From the NCBI GenBank assembly GCA_012519205.1, contig JAAYQR010000007.1, positions 62,001 to 126,000 on the forward strand: 64,000 nucleotides of DNA, written 5' to 3'. The notes beneath the pieces were generated by a model that saw only the letters and a program-made list of their open reading frames with translations, was not told the origin of the DNA and searched no databases. Numbering within the stretch: the stretch's first letter is position 1; each line of letters opens with the position of its first letter. Origin of the DNA: Candidatus Epulonipiscium sp. GTDB taxonomy: Bacteria; Bacillota; Clostridia; Lachnospirales; Defluviitaleaceae. This document shows, piece by piece, positions 36,341 to 46,338 of this stretch. A program made the position numbers and the translations under genes.

Positions 36341-38434
36341 TTGTCAAAAATCCGAGTATATGAAATTGCAAAACAGTTAAATATAAGTAGTAAAGAATTA
36401 ATCAAACAGTTAAAAGAGTTCGGGATTGAAGTACATAGTCATATGGGAACCCTAAAAGGCGAGGAGGCGCAGCTCATTATTGACTTTTATACCAGCGAAG
36501 AAGACGAATTAGTAAAAGATAAACCAGCAAAAAAATCAAAAGAAGAACAAAATGATAAAGAAGAATTTGAAAAAGAGTCCAATGACTTAGCAGATAAAGA
36601 AAGTAAAAATGAAGAAAGTAATAAAAATAAACCTGCTGCAAAAGAGGATTCTACAGAAAGTAATTTAGAGGAAGAAACCTTAAAAGTGATTGAACTACCA
36701 AGCAAAATTACTGTGCAAGATTTTTCAGATAAGCTAAATCAATCCCCTACAGAGGTAATAAAAATATTGATATCAAAAGGTATCATGGCATCTATTAATC
36801 AAGAAATAGATTTTGAAATGGCTTCCCAAGTGGCAGAAGAATTTGATGTTTTGGTAGAGGAAGAAAAGGAAATAGATCTAGCAAAAGAACTTCTTAATGA
36901 GGAGCCAGATAATCCAGAAGATCTTACAGAAAGACCTCCTATAGTTGTTATAATGGGGCATGTTGACCACGGAAAAACTTCACTTTTGGATGCTATTAGA
37001 CAAAGTAATGTAACTGCCAGGGAAGCAGGAGACATTACTCAGCACATAGGAGCTTCCATGGTTGAGATTGCAGGTAAAAAGATTACTTTCCTTGATACAC
37101 CGGGTCATGAGGCATTTACTGCCATGAGAATGCGAGGAGCCCAGGTAACGGATATTGCCATATTGGTTGTAGCTTCAGACGATGGTGTAATGCCCCAAAC
37201 GATAGAGGCCATTAATCACGCAAGGGCTGCAAACATCCAAATTATAGTAGCAATCAATAAAATGGATAAACCAGGAGCAAACCCCGACCGTGTTAAACAA
37301 GAATTGGCCGATCATGGACTTCTTGCAGAAGATTGGGGCGGTGATACAATCTGTGTACCTGTTTCAGCTCTCCAAAAAACCAACTTGGATACTTTACTAG
37401 AAATGGTTTTACTAGTAGCAGAAATGGGAGAGTTAAAGGCTAACCCTGATAAAAAAGCAAAAGGAACCATCGTTGAAGCAGAATTAGATAAAGGCAGAGG
37501 TCCCGTAGCAACTGTTCTTGTTCAAGGAGGCACCTTAGAAGTAGGGGATCCCATTGTTGCAGGGGCAGCTTTTGGAAGAATAAGAGCAATGATGGATGAT
37601 AGAGGCCGTCGGGTTAAAAAAGCAGGACCTTCTACCCCAGTTGAAATTTTAGGTTTATCAGAGGTACCAACAGCAGGGGATATGTTTTATGTAACTGAAA
37701 ATGATAAACAGGCAAGACAAATTGCAAATACCCTAGCTATCCATGATAGAGAGCAATCCCTAAGGGCAACTCCTAATAAGGTTTCCTTAGACGATTTATT
37801 TAGTCAAATACAATCCGGTAATGTTAAACAATTAAATATTGTAGTTAAAGCCGATGTTCAAGGTTCTGTAGAGGCAGTAAAACAGGGCCTAGAACGCCTA
37901 TCTAATGAGGAAGTTAGAATCCATACAATTCATGGGGGCGTTGGGGCTATTACCGAATCTGACGTTATGCTGGCATCAGCTTCTAATGCAATCATCATTG
38001 GATTTAATGTTAGACCGGAAACAGGGGCAAAATCAGTAGCTGATAGTGAGAAGGTAGACATTAGGCTATATCGCGTTATCTATAATGCAATCGAAGATAT
38101 TGAGGCAGCTATGAAAGGAATGCTCGATCCGGAATACAAGGAAAAGGTAATAGGTCATGCAGAAATTCGTCAGACATTTAAGGTATCGGGTATTGGCACC
38201 ATCGGCGGTGCCTATGTTCAAGACGGTAAATTTACTAGGAATAGCAAAGTACGTATTGTTAGAAATGGTATTGTTATATATGAAGGGCAGCTTAGTTCCC
38301 TTAAGAGATTTAAAGATGATGTAAAAGAAGTTAACAGCGGGTATGAATGCGGTTTAACCTTTGAAAAGTTCAATGATATAAAAGAAGGAGACATAGCAGA
38401 GGCCTTTATTATGGAGGAAATCCCAAGGGCCTAA
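36341..38434 (+). CDS. infB: Translation initiation factor IF-2
   Basis: The product is 697 residues from TTG 36341, chosen because GGAGGTG lies at 36328-36334; the frame is open from 36326. The N-terminal IF2N helix-turn-helix ([20 protein letters not shown]) is followed by a Lys/Glu/Asn-rich linker (about 55-115) and a second IF2N domain. The GTPase has GHVDHGKT (206-213), [11 protein letters not shown] and NKMD, and the beta-barrel and C-terminal domains follow. It brings fMet-tRNA to the 30S subunit. Confidence 0.97.
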   Translation: MSKIRVYEIAKQLNISSKELIKQLKEFGIEVHSHMGTLKGEEAQLIIDFYTSEEDELVKDKPAKKSKEEQNDKEEFEKESNDLADKESKNEESNKNKPAAKEDSTESNLEEETLKVIELPSKITVQDFSDKLNQSPTEVIKILISKGIMASINQEIDFEMASQVAEEFDVLVEEEKEIDLAKELLNEEPDNPEDLTERPPIVVIMGHVDHGKTSLLDAIRQSNVTAREAGDITQHIGASMVEIAGKKITFLDTPGHEAFTAMRMRGAQVTDIAILVVASDDGVMPQTIEAINHARAANIQIIVAINKMDKPGANPDRVKQELADHGLLAEDWGGDTICVPVSALQKTNLDTLLEMVLLVAEMGELKANPDKKAKGTIVEAELDKGRGPVATVLVQGGTLEVGDPIVAGAAFGRIRAMMDDRGRRVKKAGPSTPVEILGLSEVPTAGDMFYVTENDKQARQIANTLAIHDREQSLRATPNKVSLDDLFSQIQSGNVKQLNIVVKADVQGSVEAVKQGLERLSNEEVRIHTIHGGVGAITESDVMLASASNAIIIGFNVRPETGAKSVADSEKVDIRLYRVIYNAIEDIEAAMKGMLDPEYKEKVIGHAEIRQTFKVSGIGTIGGAYVQDGKFTRNSKVRIVRNGIVIYEGQLSSLKRFKDDVKEVNSGYECGLTFEKFNDIKEGDIAEAFIMEEIPRA

Positions 38435-38471
38435 ACAAATATTTGCCATAAGGGCGGAATGGTGGTTGAAT

Positions 38472-38843
38472 ATGTCGAAAAGTTCAAGAATGACAAGAAT
38501 CAATGAAGAAATTAAAAAAGAAATAAGTGATATCATCCGTCAAGATTTAAAAGACCCAAGAATTAATCAGTTGATGGTAAGTGTTATCAATGTTGATACA
38601 ACCAATGATTTAAAGCACTGTAAGGTTTACATCAGCGTCATGGGAGATAAGAATCAAAAAGAAGGAGTTTTGGAAGGACTAAAAAGCGCCGGGGGATTTA
38701 TAAGGAGAGAGATTGCCAGAAGAATTAACTTAAGAAATACCCCGGAATTTATATTTAAACTGGATGATTCAATTGAATATGGTATACATCTTTCAAAGAT
38801 ATTAGATGATATAAACCAAGATGCAAAAGAGGATATCAAATAA
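38472..38843 (+). CDS. rbfA: 30S ribosome-binding factor RbfA
   Basis: The product is 123 residues from ATG 38472 (MSKSSRMTRINEEIKKEISD). GGTGG at 38461-38465 gives better spacing for this start than for the TTG at 38466. The KH-like core has DLKDPRINQLMVSVINVDTT and ARRINLRNTPEFIFKLDDSI. It is needed for 16S rRNA maturation and cold adaptation. Its stop overlaps the next gene by 1 base. Confidence 0.96.
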   Translation: MSKSSRMTRINEEIKKEISDIIRQDLKDPRINQLMVSVINVDTTNDLKHCKVYISVMGDKNQKEGVLEGLKSAGGFIRREIARRINLRNTPEFIFKLDDSIEYGIHLSKILDDINQDAKEDIK

Positions 38844-39796
38844 TGAAAAAGGATATCATAAAACAAATACAAAATCATAAGTACATAGCGATAGCAACCC
38901 ACATAAATCCTGATGGGGATGCTATCGGCTCCTGTACTGCCTTGGCATTGGCTCTTTATAAAAACGGTAAAAAACCTATAATTCTTATCAATGAACGGCC
39001 TAAAAAATATGCTTTTTTATCTGGGGAAGAATTTATTTTTGAAGAATATCCTAGGGATATTCCCCTAGAGTTATTCATAGCCTTAGACTGTGGAGATAAA
39101 GAGCGGCTGGGGGATTATATATCCTACTTTGATAATGCCCCTATTTCAATTAATATTGACCATCATATAAGCAATCCCAAATATGGACATTATTATTATG
39201 TCGATTCCCAAGCATCTTCAACATCTGAAATGATATATGGGCTCATAAAAGATTGTGGCATTCCTTTTGATGGGACAATAGCACAATCTATTTATGCAGG
39301 CATAGCCTATGACACAGGAAACTTTAGACATAGCAGCACAACTTCCTCTACCCATAGGGTAATTTCGGATTTGCTACAATATGATTTTGACTTCACAAAA
39401 ATTCTTGATAAATTATTTCATTTAAGGTCTTTAGCCTCTGCAAAATTATTAGGATATGCCCTAAATAAGATGGAGATTGCCTATAATAATGAAATTTGTA
39501 TATGCACCTTAACCCGAAAAGAAATGGATGCCCTAGGCGCCGGTACAGATGACACAGAAGGAATCATTTCTTTCATGAAAAATATAGAAGGTGTAACGGT
39601 GGCTATCCTTATATACGAAAAGAAAGATAATGATATTAAGGTAAGCTTTCGTTCTTCAGGAGATAAGGATGTATGTAGTGTAGCGCAATTATTTAAAGGA
39701 GGCGGACATAAAAAGGCTTCCGGCTGCTCTTTAAGTATGCCTATTCATAAGGCTAAAGAAGAGGTATTCAATGTAGTATTAAAAGAATTATTTTAG
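38843..39796 (+). CDS. nrnA: DHH-DHHA1 phosphoesterase (NrnA-like nanoRNase/pAp phosphatase)
   Basis: The 317-residue product has DHH motifs in order: ATHINPDGDAIGS, ALDCGD, and INIDHHISN. The C-terminal DHHA1 domain contains FKGGGHKKASGCSL. NrnA breaks down 2-5 nt RNA and dephosphorylates pAp; related proteins cleave c-di-AMP or pGpG. Its place between rbfA and truB is typical for Clostridia. The exact substrate cannot be read from the sequence. Confidence 0.92.
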   Translation: MKKDIIKQIQNHKYIAIATHINPDGDAIGSCTALALALYKNGKKPIILINERPKKYAFLSGEEFIFEEYPRDIPLELFIALDCGDKERLGDYISYFDNAPISINIDHHISNPKYGHYYYVDSQASSTSEMIYGLIKDCGIPFDGTIAQSIYAGIAYDTGNFRHSSTTSSTHRVISDLLQYDFDFTKILDKLFHLRSLASAKLLGYALNKMEIAYNNEICICTLTRKEMDALGAGTDDTEGIISFMKNIEGVTVAILIYEKKDNDIKVSFRSSGDKDVCSVAQLFKGGGHKKASGCSLSMPIHKAKEEVFNVVLKELF

Positions 39797-39807
39797 GAGA
39801 TATGAAC

Positions 39808-40713
39808 TTGAATGGTATTTTAAATATTTACAAAGAAAAGGGATATACTTCCCATGATGTAGTAGCTGTAGCTAGAAAAATATTGAACCAAAAAAAAATA
39901 GGTCATACAGGAACTTTAGACCCTGAAGCAGAAGGGGTTTTGCCAATTTGTATAGGAAAGGCTACAAAAGCCGTAGAATATATAACTGACCAAAAAAAGA
40001 TATATAGAGCAGTGGTTAAGCTTGGAACCACTACCACAACCGAAGACCATACAGGAGATATTATTACAAAAAAACCTGTGATTTTTAATGAAGAAGATAT
40101 TAGGCAGGCAGTGGATACATTTGTAGGTGAACATGAACAAATTCCCCCCATGTATTCAGCTATTAAAGTAAATGGCAAGAAGCTATATGAATTGGCAAGA
40201 CAGGGTAAAACCATCGAAAGAAAGCCACGGAAGATTACCATTTATAATATAGACATCCACGCCTTCATGCCCCCAGATCAAATTCAAATAGATGTAAAAT
40301 GTTCTAAGGGTACTTATATTAGGACGCTTTGCGCGGATATCGGTGAAAAATTAGGGTTTGGAGCCCATATGAATGGTTTAATTAGAACAGAGGTAGGGAT
40401 ATTCAATATCCAAAACAGCATTAAATTAGGTGATTTGAAAGAATTAGTTTTAAAAGGAAAAGTTGATGGAGCAATGGTTAAGGTGGAAAAGTTGTTTGAT
40501 ACCTACCCTAAGATAAAAATCCAATCGACCGGTGAAAAGGCCTTAAAAAACGGAAACAAGCTTCATATTTCCTATGCAATGGAAAAGATAGAAAAAATCA
40601 ATTCCAGTGAAATTTTTAAGGTATACGATTTTTCTAATCAATTTGTGGGGTTGTACAAAATCAAAGCTGAGGGGACGGAATATTACCTAAAACCATTGAA
40701 ATTATTTTTGTAA
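39808..40713 (+). CDS. truB: tRNA pseudouridine(55) synthase TruB
   Basis: The product is 301 residues from TTG 39808 (MNGILNIYKEKGYTSHDVV). AGGAGA at 39795-39800 has proper spacing for it, but is only 1 base from the ATG at 39802. The catalytic aspartate is in GHTGTLDPEAEGVLPICIG. RQVPPMYSAIK-like IPPMYSAIKVNGKKLYELAR and a C-terminal PUA-like part are also present. It makes pseudouridine 55 in the T-loop of tRNAs. Confidence 0.96.
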   Translation: MNGILNIYKEKGYTSHDVVAVARKILNQKKIGHTGTLDPEAEGVLPICIGKATKAVEYITDQKKIYRAVVKLGTTTTTEDHTGDIITKKPVIFNEEDIRQAVDTFVGEHEQIPPMYSAIKVNGKKLYELARQGKTIERKPRKITIYNIDIHAFMPPDQIQIDVKCSKGTYIRTLCADIGEKLGFGAHMNGLIRTEVGIFNIQNSIKLGDLKELVLKGKVDGAMVKVEKLFDTYPKIKIQSTGEKALKNGNKLHISYAMEKIEKINSSEIFKVYDFSNQFVGLYKIKAEGTEYYLKPLKLFL

Positions 40714-40724
40714 GGGGCTTTATT

Positions 40725-41648
40725 ATGAAATATATATCTAATGTAAATATATCTCAAAATCTACCTAGTGTCATAACCCTAGGAAATTTTGATGGAATTC
40801 ATTTGGGGCATAGAAAACTTATTAATACTGTTAAAAAGGTAGGAGAGGATATGGGTTTACAATCCATCATTTTTTCATTTTATCCCCATCCACAAATTGT
40901 TTTAAATAAGGGTAATTTTCCGGGAATGATATTTTCTAGGAATGAGAAGAAAAAAAGATTGGAAGAAATAGGTATAGATACTTATATAGAACACCCTTTT
41001 ACAAAAGAGTTTGCAAATATTTCACCTGAAGAATTTGTTGAGAAAATACTTATAAAAGAGCTAAATACAAAAATAATTGTTATAGGTACCAATAATAAAT
41101 TCGGCAAAAAACAAAAAGGTGATATCCATTTCCTAAGGGAAAGGGAAAAACAATGGGGAATATCCGTTATCGAAATGACCCCCGTTTTATACGATAATGC
41201 CATAGTAAGCAGCACCCGAGTAAGGGAAGAATTACTAAAAGGAAATATTGAAAAGGTAAATGAATTATTAGAAGTTTCCTACAGTATAATCGGAAAAATA
41301 GTAAAAGGGAGAAATCTAGGGCATAAATTAGGATATCCCACAGCTAATATATTGCCGTATAAAGACAGGATATATCCTCCAGAGGGAGTATTTATAACTC
41401 GAACAAAATATAAGGCTAAAGTATATAATAGTGTAACCAATATTGGCTTTAATCCTACGGTAAATGGAAAAGTTAAAAATATTGAGACCCATATGATTGA
41501 TTTTAATAAATCTATTTATGATGAAGAGATAGAAGTTGAGTTCCATAAATGGATTAGAAAAGAACAAAAGTTCTCAAATTTACAGGGGTTAATGAGCCAA
41601 TTAAAATTAGATGTCAACGAAAGCAAGAGATATTTTGAGAATTGGTAA
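40725..41648 (+). CDS. ribF: Bifunctional riboflavin kinase / FAD synthetase RibF
   Basis: The 307-residue product has an N-terminal nucleotidyltransferase-like FAD synthetase domain (TLGNFDGIHLGHRKLI, FSFYPHP and SSTRVREELLKGNIEKV). The C-terminal riboflavin kinase domain has GRNLGHKLGYPTANI, NIGFNPTV and ETHMIDFN. It converts riboflavin to FMN and FAD. It follows truB by 11 bases and ends the rimP operon before the rpsO promoter. Confidence 0.96.
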   Translation: MKYISNVNISQNLPSVITLGNFDGIHLGHRKLINTVKKVGEDMGLQSIIFSFYPHPQIVLNKGNFPGMIFSRNEKKKRLEEIGIDTYIEHPFTKEFANISPEEFVEKILIKELNTKIIVIGTNNKFGKKQKGDIHFLREREKQWGISVIEMTPVLYDNAIVSSTRVREELLKGNIEKVNELLEVSYSIIGKIVKGRNLGHKLGYPTANILPYKDRIYPPEGVFITRTKYKAKVYNSVTNIGFNPTVNGKVKNIETHMIDFNKSIYDEEIEVEFHKWIRKEQKFSNLQGLMSQLKLDVNESKRYFENW

Positions 41649-41679
41649 AATAGCCTCATTTTTAAAATGAAAAATAAAG

Positions 41680-41708
41680 TTTACAGAAAGACTATAAAGT
41701 GATATAAT
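41680..41708 (+). promoter_or_regulatory. rpsO promoter
   Basis: TTTACA (41680-41685) and a perfect TATAAT (41703-41708) are 17 bases apart, directly upstream of the structured rpsO leader. This is a near-consensus vegetative promoter; transcription should start near 41715. Confidence 0.85.
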
Positions 41709-41717
41709 CACCTTTGT

Positions 41718-41769
41718 AGAATAACCTTTGCTCGGATTCAGGTATCTCCGACCTATTCTTAGCAAAAGG
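41718..41769 (+). ncRNA. rpsO leader (candidate S15-binding autoregulatory RNA)
   Basis: Two alternative folds are visible. One nests TCGGA (41732-41736)/TCCGA (41747-41751) inside AGAATA (41718-41723)/TATTCT (41754-41759). The other pairs CCTTTGCT (41725-41732) with AGCAAAAGG (41761-41769, one bulge) and can coexist only partly with the first. Ribosomal protein S15 is well known to control its own mRNA through such leader structures in several phyla. Binding here is inferred. Confidence 0.6.
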
Positions 41770-41796
41770 GGTTTATAAATTAAGGAGGATTTTATA

Positions 41797-42060
41797 ATGG
41801 ACAAATTGCAAAAGCAAGAAATTATTCAAAAACACGGAAGAACTGAAAACGATACAGGTTCTCCAGAAGTTCAGATTGCTATTCTTACAGAAAGAATTAA
41901 TCATTTAACAGAACATTTAAAGTCTCACAAAAAGGACCACCATTCAAGAAGAGGACTTCTTAAGATGGTAGGGCAAAGAAGAGGTTTATTAAACTATCTT
42001 ATGAAAAAGGATATTGAGAGATATCGTGCAATTATCTCTGAACTTGGCATAAGAAAATAA
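41797..42060 (+). CDS. rpsO: 30S ribosomal protein S15
   Basis: The 87-residue product has the S15 signature [20 protein letters not shown] followed by [18 protein letters not shown]. It is a primary binder of 16S rRNA helices 20-22. TAAGGAGGA (41780-41788) precedes the ATG. It stands as a one-gene unit with its own promoter, structured leader and terminator. Confidence 0.98.
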   Translation: MDKLQKQEIIQKHGRTENDTGSPEVQIAILTERINHLTEHLKSHKKDHHSRRGLLKMVGQRRGLLNYLMKKDIERYRAIISELGIRK

Positions 42061-42065
42061 TAAGA

Positions 42066-42095
42066 AAAGAAGCGGGATAATCCGCTTCTTTATTT
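42066..42095 (+). terminator. Terminator after rpsO
   Basis: AAAGAAGCGG (42066-42075) pairs perfectly with CCGCTTCTTT (42082-42091) around GATAAT, followed by ATTTTG. It starts 5 bases after the rpsO stop. Confidence 0.9.
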
Positions 42096-42165
42096 TGCAA
42101 TAAAAGTAACTAAAATATAAATTATCATAATTATTATAAATTATTTATCATAATTGGGATTTACA

Positions 42166-42174
42166 TGGTATAAT
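42166..42174 (+). promoter_or_regulatory. Candidate extended -10 promoter before pnp
   Basis: TGGTATAAT (42166-42174) is an extended -10 element with a perfect TATAAT. The -35 is weak (TATCAT or TTTATC near 42144-42151). It lies 69 bases before pnp and after the rpsO terminator. Confidence 0.55.
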
Positions 42175-42242
42175 ATGAATAATTAAATTCTATAATTGTA
42201 AATCTATACATAAGACTAATTTAGAAGGGAGAAACACACTAT

Positions 42243-44372
42243 ATGTCTAGAACATTTTCAACAGACTTAGCTGGACGCAAACTCGTAGTTGAAATAGGCA
42301 AAGTAGCAGAATTGGCTAATGGTGCTGCCATTGTAAGATATGGAGATACAGTAGTTTTAGTTACGGCGACAGCTTCAGATAAACCAAGAGAAGGAATAGA
42401 CTTTTTTCCATTAAGCGTTGATTACGAAGAGCGGTTATATGCAGTTGGTAAGATTCCTGGAGGATTTATAAAAAGAGAAGGGAAGCCAACAGAAAAAGCA
42501 ATACTTACTTCAAGGGTTATTGACCGTCCGATTAGGCCGTTATTCCCTAAAGATTATCGTAATGATGTTTCGGTTGTATCTACGGTTCTCTCCGTAGACC
42601 AAGATTGTAGCCCAGAAATAGCTGCGATGATAGGATCTTCCATTGTACTTTCTATATCTGACATTCCGTTTTTTGGACCTACAGGCTCTGTTAATGTGGG
42701 TTATGTAGATGGGGAAATAGTAATCAATCCTACCTCGGAACAAAGGGAAGTGAGCACTCTTTCTTTAACGGTGTCTTCTACAAAGGATAAGGTAATGATG
42801 ATAGAAGCAGGGGCAGATGAAATCGAGGATAGTATTATGTTAGAGGCAATCTTTAGGGGTCATGAAGAAAACCAAAAGATTGTAAAATTCATAGAAGAAA
42901 TCCAAGCAGAATGTGGAAAGCCAAAACATGATTACGAAAAGCACGAAATTCCCCAAGAAATATACAATGCAGTTAAGGCTTTAGTAAGTGGGGAAGAAAT
43001 GGAAGCAGCTGTTTTCACCGATGATAAGCAACAAAGGGACGAGCAGATGAAAGCCCTTACAGAAAAAGTTATGGCGTATTTTATGGAAAACAACCCTGAA
43101 TACGAACCTTATATCAATGAAGCAATATATAAATACGAAAAAGAAACAGTTAGAAAGATGATTTTAAAAGATAATAAACGTCCTGATGGAAGGTCACTAG
43201 AAGAAATTAGATCCCTTTCAGCAGAGGTAGATATCCTTCCAAGAACCCATGGTTCTGCTATATTCAAAAGAGGACAAACTCAGGTTTTAACCGTAACAAC
43301 CCTAGGAGCTATGGGAGATGTACAAATATTAGATGGTCTAGATGCCCTAGAAGATACCAAACGGTACATGCATCATTATAATTTTCCATCCTATTCTGTA
43401 GGAGAAACAAGACCTTCAAGAGGCCCAGGAAGACGAGAAATCGGTCATGGGGCTTTGGCAGAAAGGGCACTTCTTCCTGTTATCCCTAGTGAAGAGGAAT
43501 TTCCCTATGCTATCCGTCTGGTTTCAGAAGTATTAAGCTCTAACGGCTCCACTTCCCAAGCCAGTGTATGTGGTAGCACATTGTCTTTGATGGCGGCAGG
43601 GGTACCGATTAAAGCTCCTGTAGCAGGGATTTCTGTAGGCCTTATAACGGGGGAAAGTGACGATGATTTTGTACTTCTTACCGATATACAAGGGCTTGAA
43701 GACTTTTTTGGAGACATGGACTTTAAAGTTGCCGGGACCCATAAAGGAATTACTGCAATACAAATGGATATGAAAATCCAAGGACTAACAAAAGAAATCA
43801 TAGAACAATCATTACAACAAACCAAAAGAGCAAGGGCATACATCCTAGACGAAGTTATGTTAAGGGCTATTCCTGAACCTAGAAAATCCTTGTCCTCCTA
43901 TGCTCCGCAGATTGTTAGAACCAATGTGGACCCTGAAAAAATCAGTGAAATTATTGGGCCTAGGGGAAAAACTATTAATAAGATTATTGATGAAACAGGG
44001 GTAAAAATCGATATCGAAGATGATGGACGCATATTCATATGCGGTGTAGATTCCGAAAGGGTAAAAAAAGCTCTATCCATTATAGAAGGTATTACAAAAG
44101 AAATTGAACCGGGGGAAATATACCTTGGTAAGGTAGTTAAAATTATGAACTTTGGTGCATTTGTTGAGGTTGCACCAGGAAAAGAAGGCTTGGTTCATAT
44201 ATCAAAGTTAGCCCATGAACATGTTAAAAATGTTGAAGATGTTGTTCATGTGGGAGATGAAATACTAGTTAAAGTAACAGATATAGATAAGCAAGGAAGG
44301 ATTAACTTATCTAGAAAAGACACCCTTCCAAAACCTGAAAAGGAAGAAACCAAAGAACAAACCAAAGAATAA
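42243..44372 (+). CDS. pnp: Polyribonucleotide nucleotidyltransferase (PNPase)
   Basis: The 709-residue product has two RNase PH domains (N-terminal [14 protein letters not shown] and [10 protein letters not shown]; second [19 protein letters not shown]), and the SGSTSQAS-like [20 protein letters not shown] stretch. A KH domain ([17 protein letters not shown]) and an S1 domain ([20 protein letters not shown]) close it. It degrades mRNA by phosphorolysis from the 3' end and is a core part of RNA turnover. A hairpin terminator follows directly. Confidence 0.98.
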   Translation: MSRTFSTDLAGRKLVVEIGKVAELANGAAIVRYGDTVVLVTATASDKPREGIDFFPLSVDYEERLYAVGKIPGGFIKREGKPTEKAILTSRVIDRPIRPLFPKDYRNDVSVVSTVLSVDQDCSPEIAAMIGSSIVLSISDIPFFGPTGSVNVGYVDGEIVINPTSEQREVSTLSLTVSSTKDKVMMIEAGADEIEDSIMLEAIFRGHEENQKIVKFIEEIQAECGKPKHDYEKHEIPQEIYNAVKALVSGEEMEAAVFTDDKQQRDEQMKALTEKVMAYFMENNPEYEPYINEAIYKYEKETVRKMILKDNKRPDGRSLEEIRSLSAEVDILPRTHGSAIFKRGQTQVLTVTTLGAMGDVQILDGLDALEDTKRYMHHYNFPSYSVGETRPSRGPGRREIGHGALAERALLPVIPSEEEFPYAIRLVSEVLSSNGSTSQASVCGSTLSLMAAGVPIKAPVAGISVGLITGESDDDFVLLTDIQGLEDFFGDMDFKVAGTHKGITAIQMDMKIQGLTKEIIEQSLQQTKRARAYILDEVMLRAIPEPRKSLSSYAPQIVRTNVDPEKISEIIGPRGKTINKIIDETGVKIDIEDDGRIFICGVDSERVKKALSIIEGITKEIEPGEIYLGKVVKIMNFGAFVEVAPGKEGLVHISKLAHEHVKNVEDVVHVGDEILVKVTDIDKQGRINLSRKDTLPKPEKEETKEQTKE

Positions 44373-44400
44373 ACATAAACCCAGAGGTTTATGTTTTCTT
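44373..44400 (+). terminator. Terminator after pnp
   Basis: ACATAAACC (44373-44381) pairs with GGTTTATGT (44386-44394) around CAGA and is followed by TTTCTTG. It starts immediately after the pnp stop codon. Confidence 0.8.
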
Positions 44401-44430
44401 GTATTATTCTTTATTTTTCATAAAAGAGGT

Positions 44431-44436
44431 TATAAT
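44431..44436 (+). promoter_or_regulatory. Candidate -10 element before the M16 peptidase gene
   Basis: A perfect TATAAT lies at 44431-44436, 35 bases before the ATG, but the -35 at 17-base spacing (TCTTTA, 44408-44413) is poor. It is likely, though not certain, that the peptidase-dut unit starts here. Confidence 0.35.
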
Positions 44437-44471
44437 AAATCAATAGAATTGTAATTAAAAAGGAGAACCCC

Positions 44472-45740
44472 ATGTTTGAGCTTAAAAAATTACCCAATGG
44501 TGTTACCATCGTAGCAGAAAAACTGCCCTTTGTTCGTTCGATTGCTTTTGGACTTTGGGTTGGCAATGGCTCCCGCCATGAGGAAAACTATGAAAATGGC
44601 ATTTCTCATTTTATCGAACATATGATGTTTAAGGGCACAAAAGACAGAACCTCAAAGGAAATTGCAGATGAAATGGATTCCATTGGAGGGCAACTTAATG
44701 CCTATACAACTAAGGAATACACCTGTTATTATTTTAGATCCTTAGATAATCATTTTAACCAAGCTTTAGATATACTTACAGATATGTTTTTTAATTCTCA
44801 TTTTGAGGATAAGGAAATTAAAAAAGAAAAAGGGGTTATACTAGAAGAAATCAATATGTATGAAGACTCTGCAGAAGAATTGGTTCATGATTTAATGCAG
44901 GAAGCCGTATGGCCTAATAATCCCTTAGGGAAACCCATCCTCGGAACTCATAAAACTATAGAAAACTTTGATAATGAGAGATTGATATCCTTCTATAAGA
45001 AAAGATATCGTCCGGAAAACACAGTAATAGCAGTGGCAGGGAATTTTAATTACGAGGAAATGATAAATACAATAGAAGAAAAATTTAGCCATTGGACCTT
45101 TGGGGATAAGGAGGATAATCCTCTTATGACCCCAAAATACATCCCAAAAATAATAAGCAAATCAAAGGATATAGAACAAGTACACCTATGCTTAAGTTTT
45201 CCTGGTATCCCTTCAGACTCAAAATTCGTATATAGCCTAATTATATTAAATACCATATTAGGAGGGGGAATGAGTTCAAGGCTTTTCCAAAAAATTAGGG
45301 AAGATAGGGGTATGGCTTACTCCATCTACTCCTATCCTACTAATTATAAAGATACGGGGCTGTTTACCATCTATGCTGGGATGAATCCTCTGCAAACTTT
45401 AGAGGCAATCGAACTAATTATGAAAGAAATAGAAGCAATCAAAAAAGAGCAAATATCTATAGAAGATCTAATAAGGACAAAGGAACAATTAAAAAGTAGT
45501 TATATTATGGGACTGGAAAGTACTAGCAGTAGGATGTCTAGCATAGGAAAATCTCAACTACTATTAAATAGGATTAATACACCGGATGAAATTATTCGAA
45601 GGGTGGATGAAGTCACCATGGAAAAAAATCATCATGTTATAGAGAGAGTATTTGATTTTTCTCAAATTAGCTTATCTTTAGTGGGAAAAATAGAACATGT
45701 GGATATTAAGGAGATTAAAAAAATATGTCTGATGCATTAA
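44472..45740 (+). CDS. mlpA: M16 family zinc metallopeptidase (MlpA/YmxG)
   Basis: The 422-residue product has the inverted zinc motif HxxEH in [20 protein letters not shown]. The downstream Glu is in [16 protein letters not shown], and the C-terminal M16 half has [17 protein letters not shown]. The protein corresponds by family and position to B. subtilis MlpA (YmxG), whose substrate is not well defined. AAAGGAG (44459-44465) precedes the ATG. The last 16 bases overlap dut. Confidence 0.93.
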   Translation: MFELKKLPNGVTIVAEKLPFVRSIAFGLWVGNGSRHEENYENGISHFIEHMMFKGTKDRTSKEIADEMDSIGGQLNAYTTKEYTCYYFRSLDNHFNQALDILTDMFFNSHFEDKEIKKEKGVILEEINMYEDSAEELVHDLMQEAVWPNNPLGKPILGTHKTIENFDNERLISFYKKRYRPENTVIAVAGNFNYEEMINTIEEKFSHWTFGDKEDNPLMTPKYIPKIISKSKDIEQVHLCLSFPGIPSDSKFVYSLIILNTILGGGMSSRLFQKIREDRGMAYSIYSYPTNYKDTGLFTIYAGMNPLQTLEAIELIMKEIEAIKKEQISIEDLIRTKEQLKSSYIMGLESTSSRMSSIGKSQLLLNRINTPDEIIRRVDEVTMEKNHHVIERVFDFSQISLSLVGKIEHVDIKEIKKICLMH

Positions 45741-46177
45741 AAATAAAAATAAAAAGGTTGGAGGGAGCAGAAGATATCCCACTGCCCCACTATATGACAA
45801 GGGAATCTGCAGGGATGGATCTTTATGCCAATATAGAAAAAGAAATAACCTTAAAAAAAGGAGCCATTAAGCTAATTCCAACAGGAATTTGTATTCAACT
45901 TCCTAGGGGGTACGAAGCCCAAATTCGACCTAGAAGTGGATTGGCGTACAAATACGGGATAGGTATTGTAAATAGTCCAGGAACAATAGATGCAGATTAC
46001 AGGGGAGAAATCAAAATTATCATGATTAACTTTGGCGAGGATGATTTTGTCATAAAAAGAGGGGATAGGATAGCCCAAATGGTTATTAATAAAATCGAAC
46101 AAATAAAATGGACCCTTGTGGAAGAATTGGAGGATTCAGAGAGAAGCTCCGGGGGTTTTGGACACACAGGATATTAA
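45725..46177 (+). CDS. dut: dUTP diphosphatase
   Basis: The 150-residue product has the trimeric dUTPase motifs in order: [41 protein letters not shown] and the C-terminal [11 protein letters not shown]. It hydrolyses dUTP to dUMP, keeping uracil out of DNA. It overlaps the M16 gene by 16 bases. Its TAA stop lies inside the left arm of the next hairpin. Confidence 0.97.
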   Translation: MSDALKIKIKRLEGAEDIPLPHYMTRESAGMDLYANIEKEITLKKGAIKLIPTGICIQLPRGYEAQIRPRSGLAYKYGIGIVNSPGTIDADYRGEIKIIMINFGEDDFVIKRGDRIAQMVINKIEQIKWTLVEELEDSERSSGGFGHTGY

Positions 46178-46215
46178 AAGCCGTATGAACTTTATGTTCA
46201 TACGGCTTTTAATAT
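46171..46215 (+). terminator. 20-bp perfect hairpin terminator after dut
   Basis: Bases 46171-46190 are a perfect inverted repeat of 46196-46215 around TTTAT (inner pairs CCGTATGAAC/GTTCATACGG). A-rich and T-rich outer ends make it work in both directions. The left arm contains the dut stop codon. Confidence 0.85.
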
Positions 46216-46247
46216 CTGGGGAATCCTATTGCTTCCTATGGACTAGC

Positions 46248-46276
46248 ACCAAATACAGTAGCTATTACATAAACTA
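46248..46276 (+). promoter_or_regulatory. Candidate sigma-K promoter before dpaA
   Basis: ACC (46248-46250) and CATAAACTA (46268-46276) lie 17 bases apart. This fits the mother-cell sigma-K pattern (AC near -35, CATAnnnTA at -10). It lies 62 bases before dpaA. Dipicolinate synthase is a late mother-cell function, so the match makes biological sense, but it is short and unproven. Confidence 0.5.
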
Positions 46277-46338
46277 TACTATCGATATCCCCTAAGGATA
46301 AATAAAAAATTTGTAAGGTTTTGGCAGGAGGGATTGGA

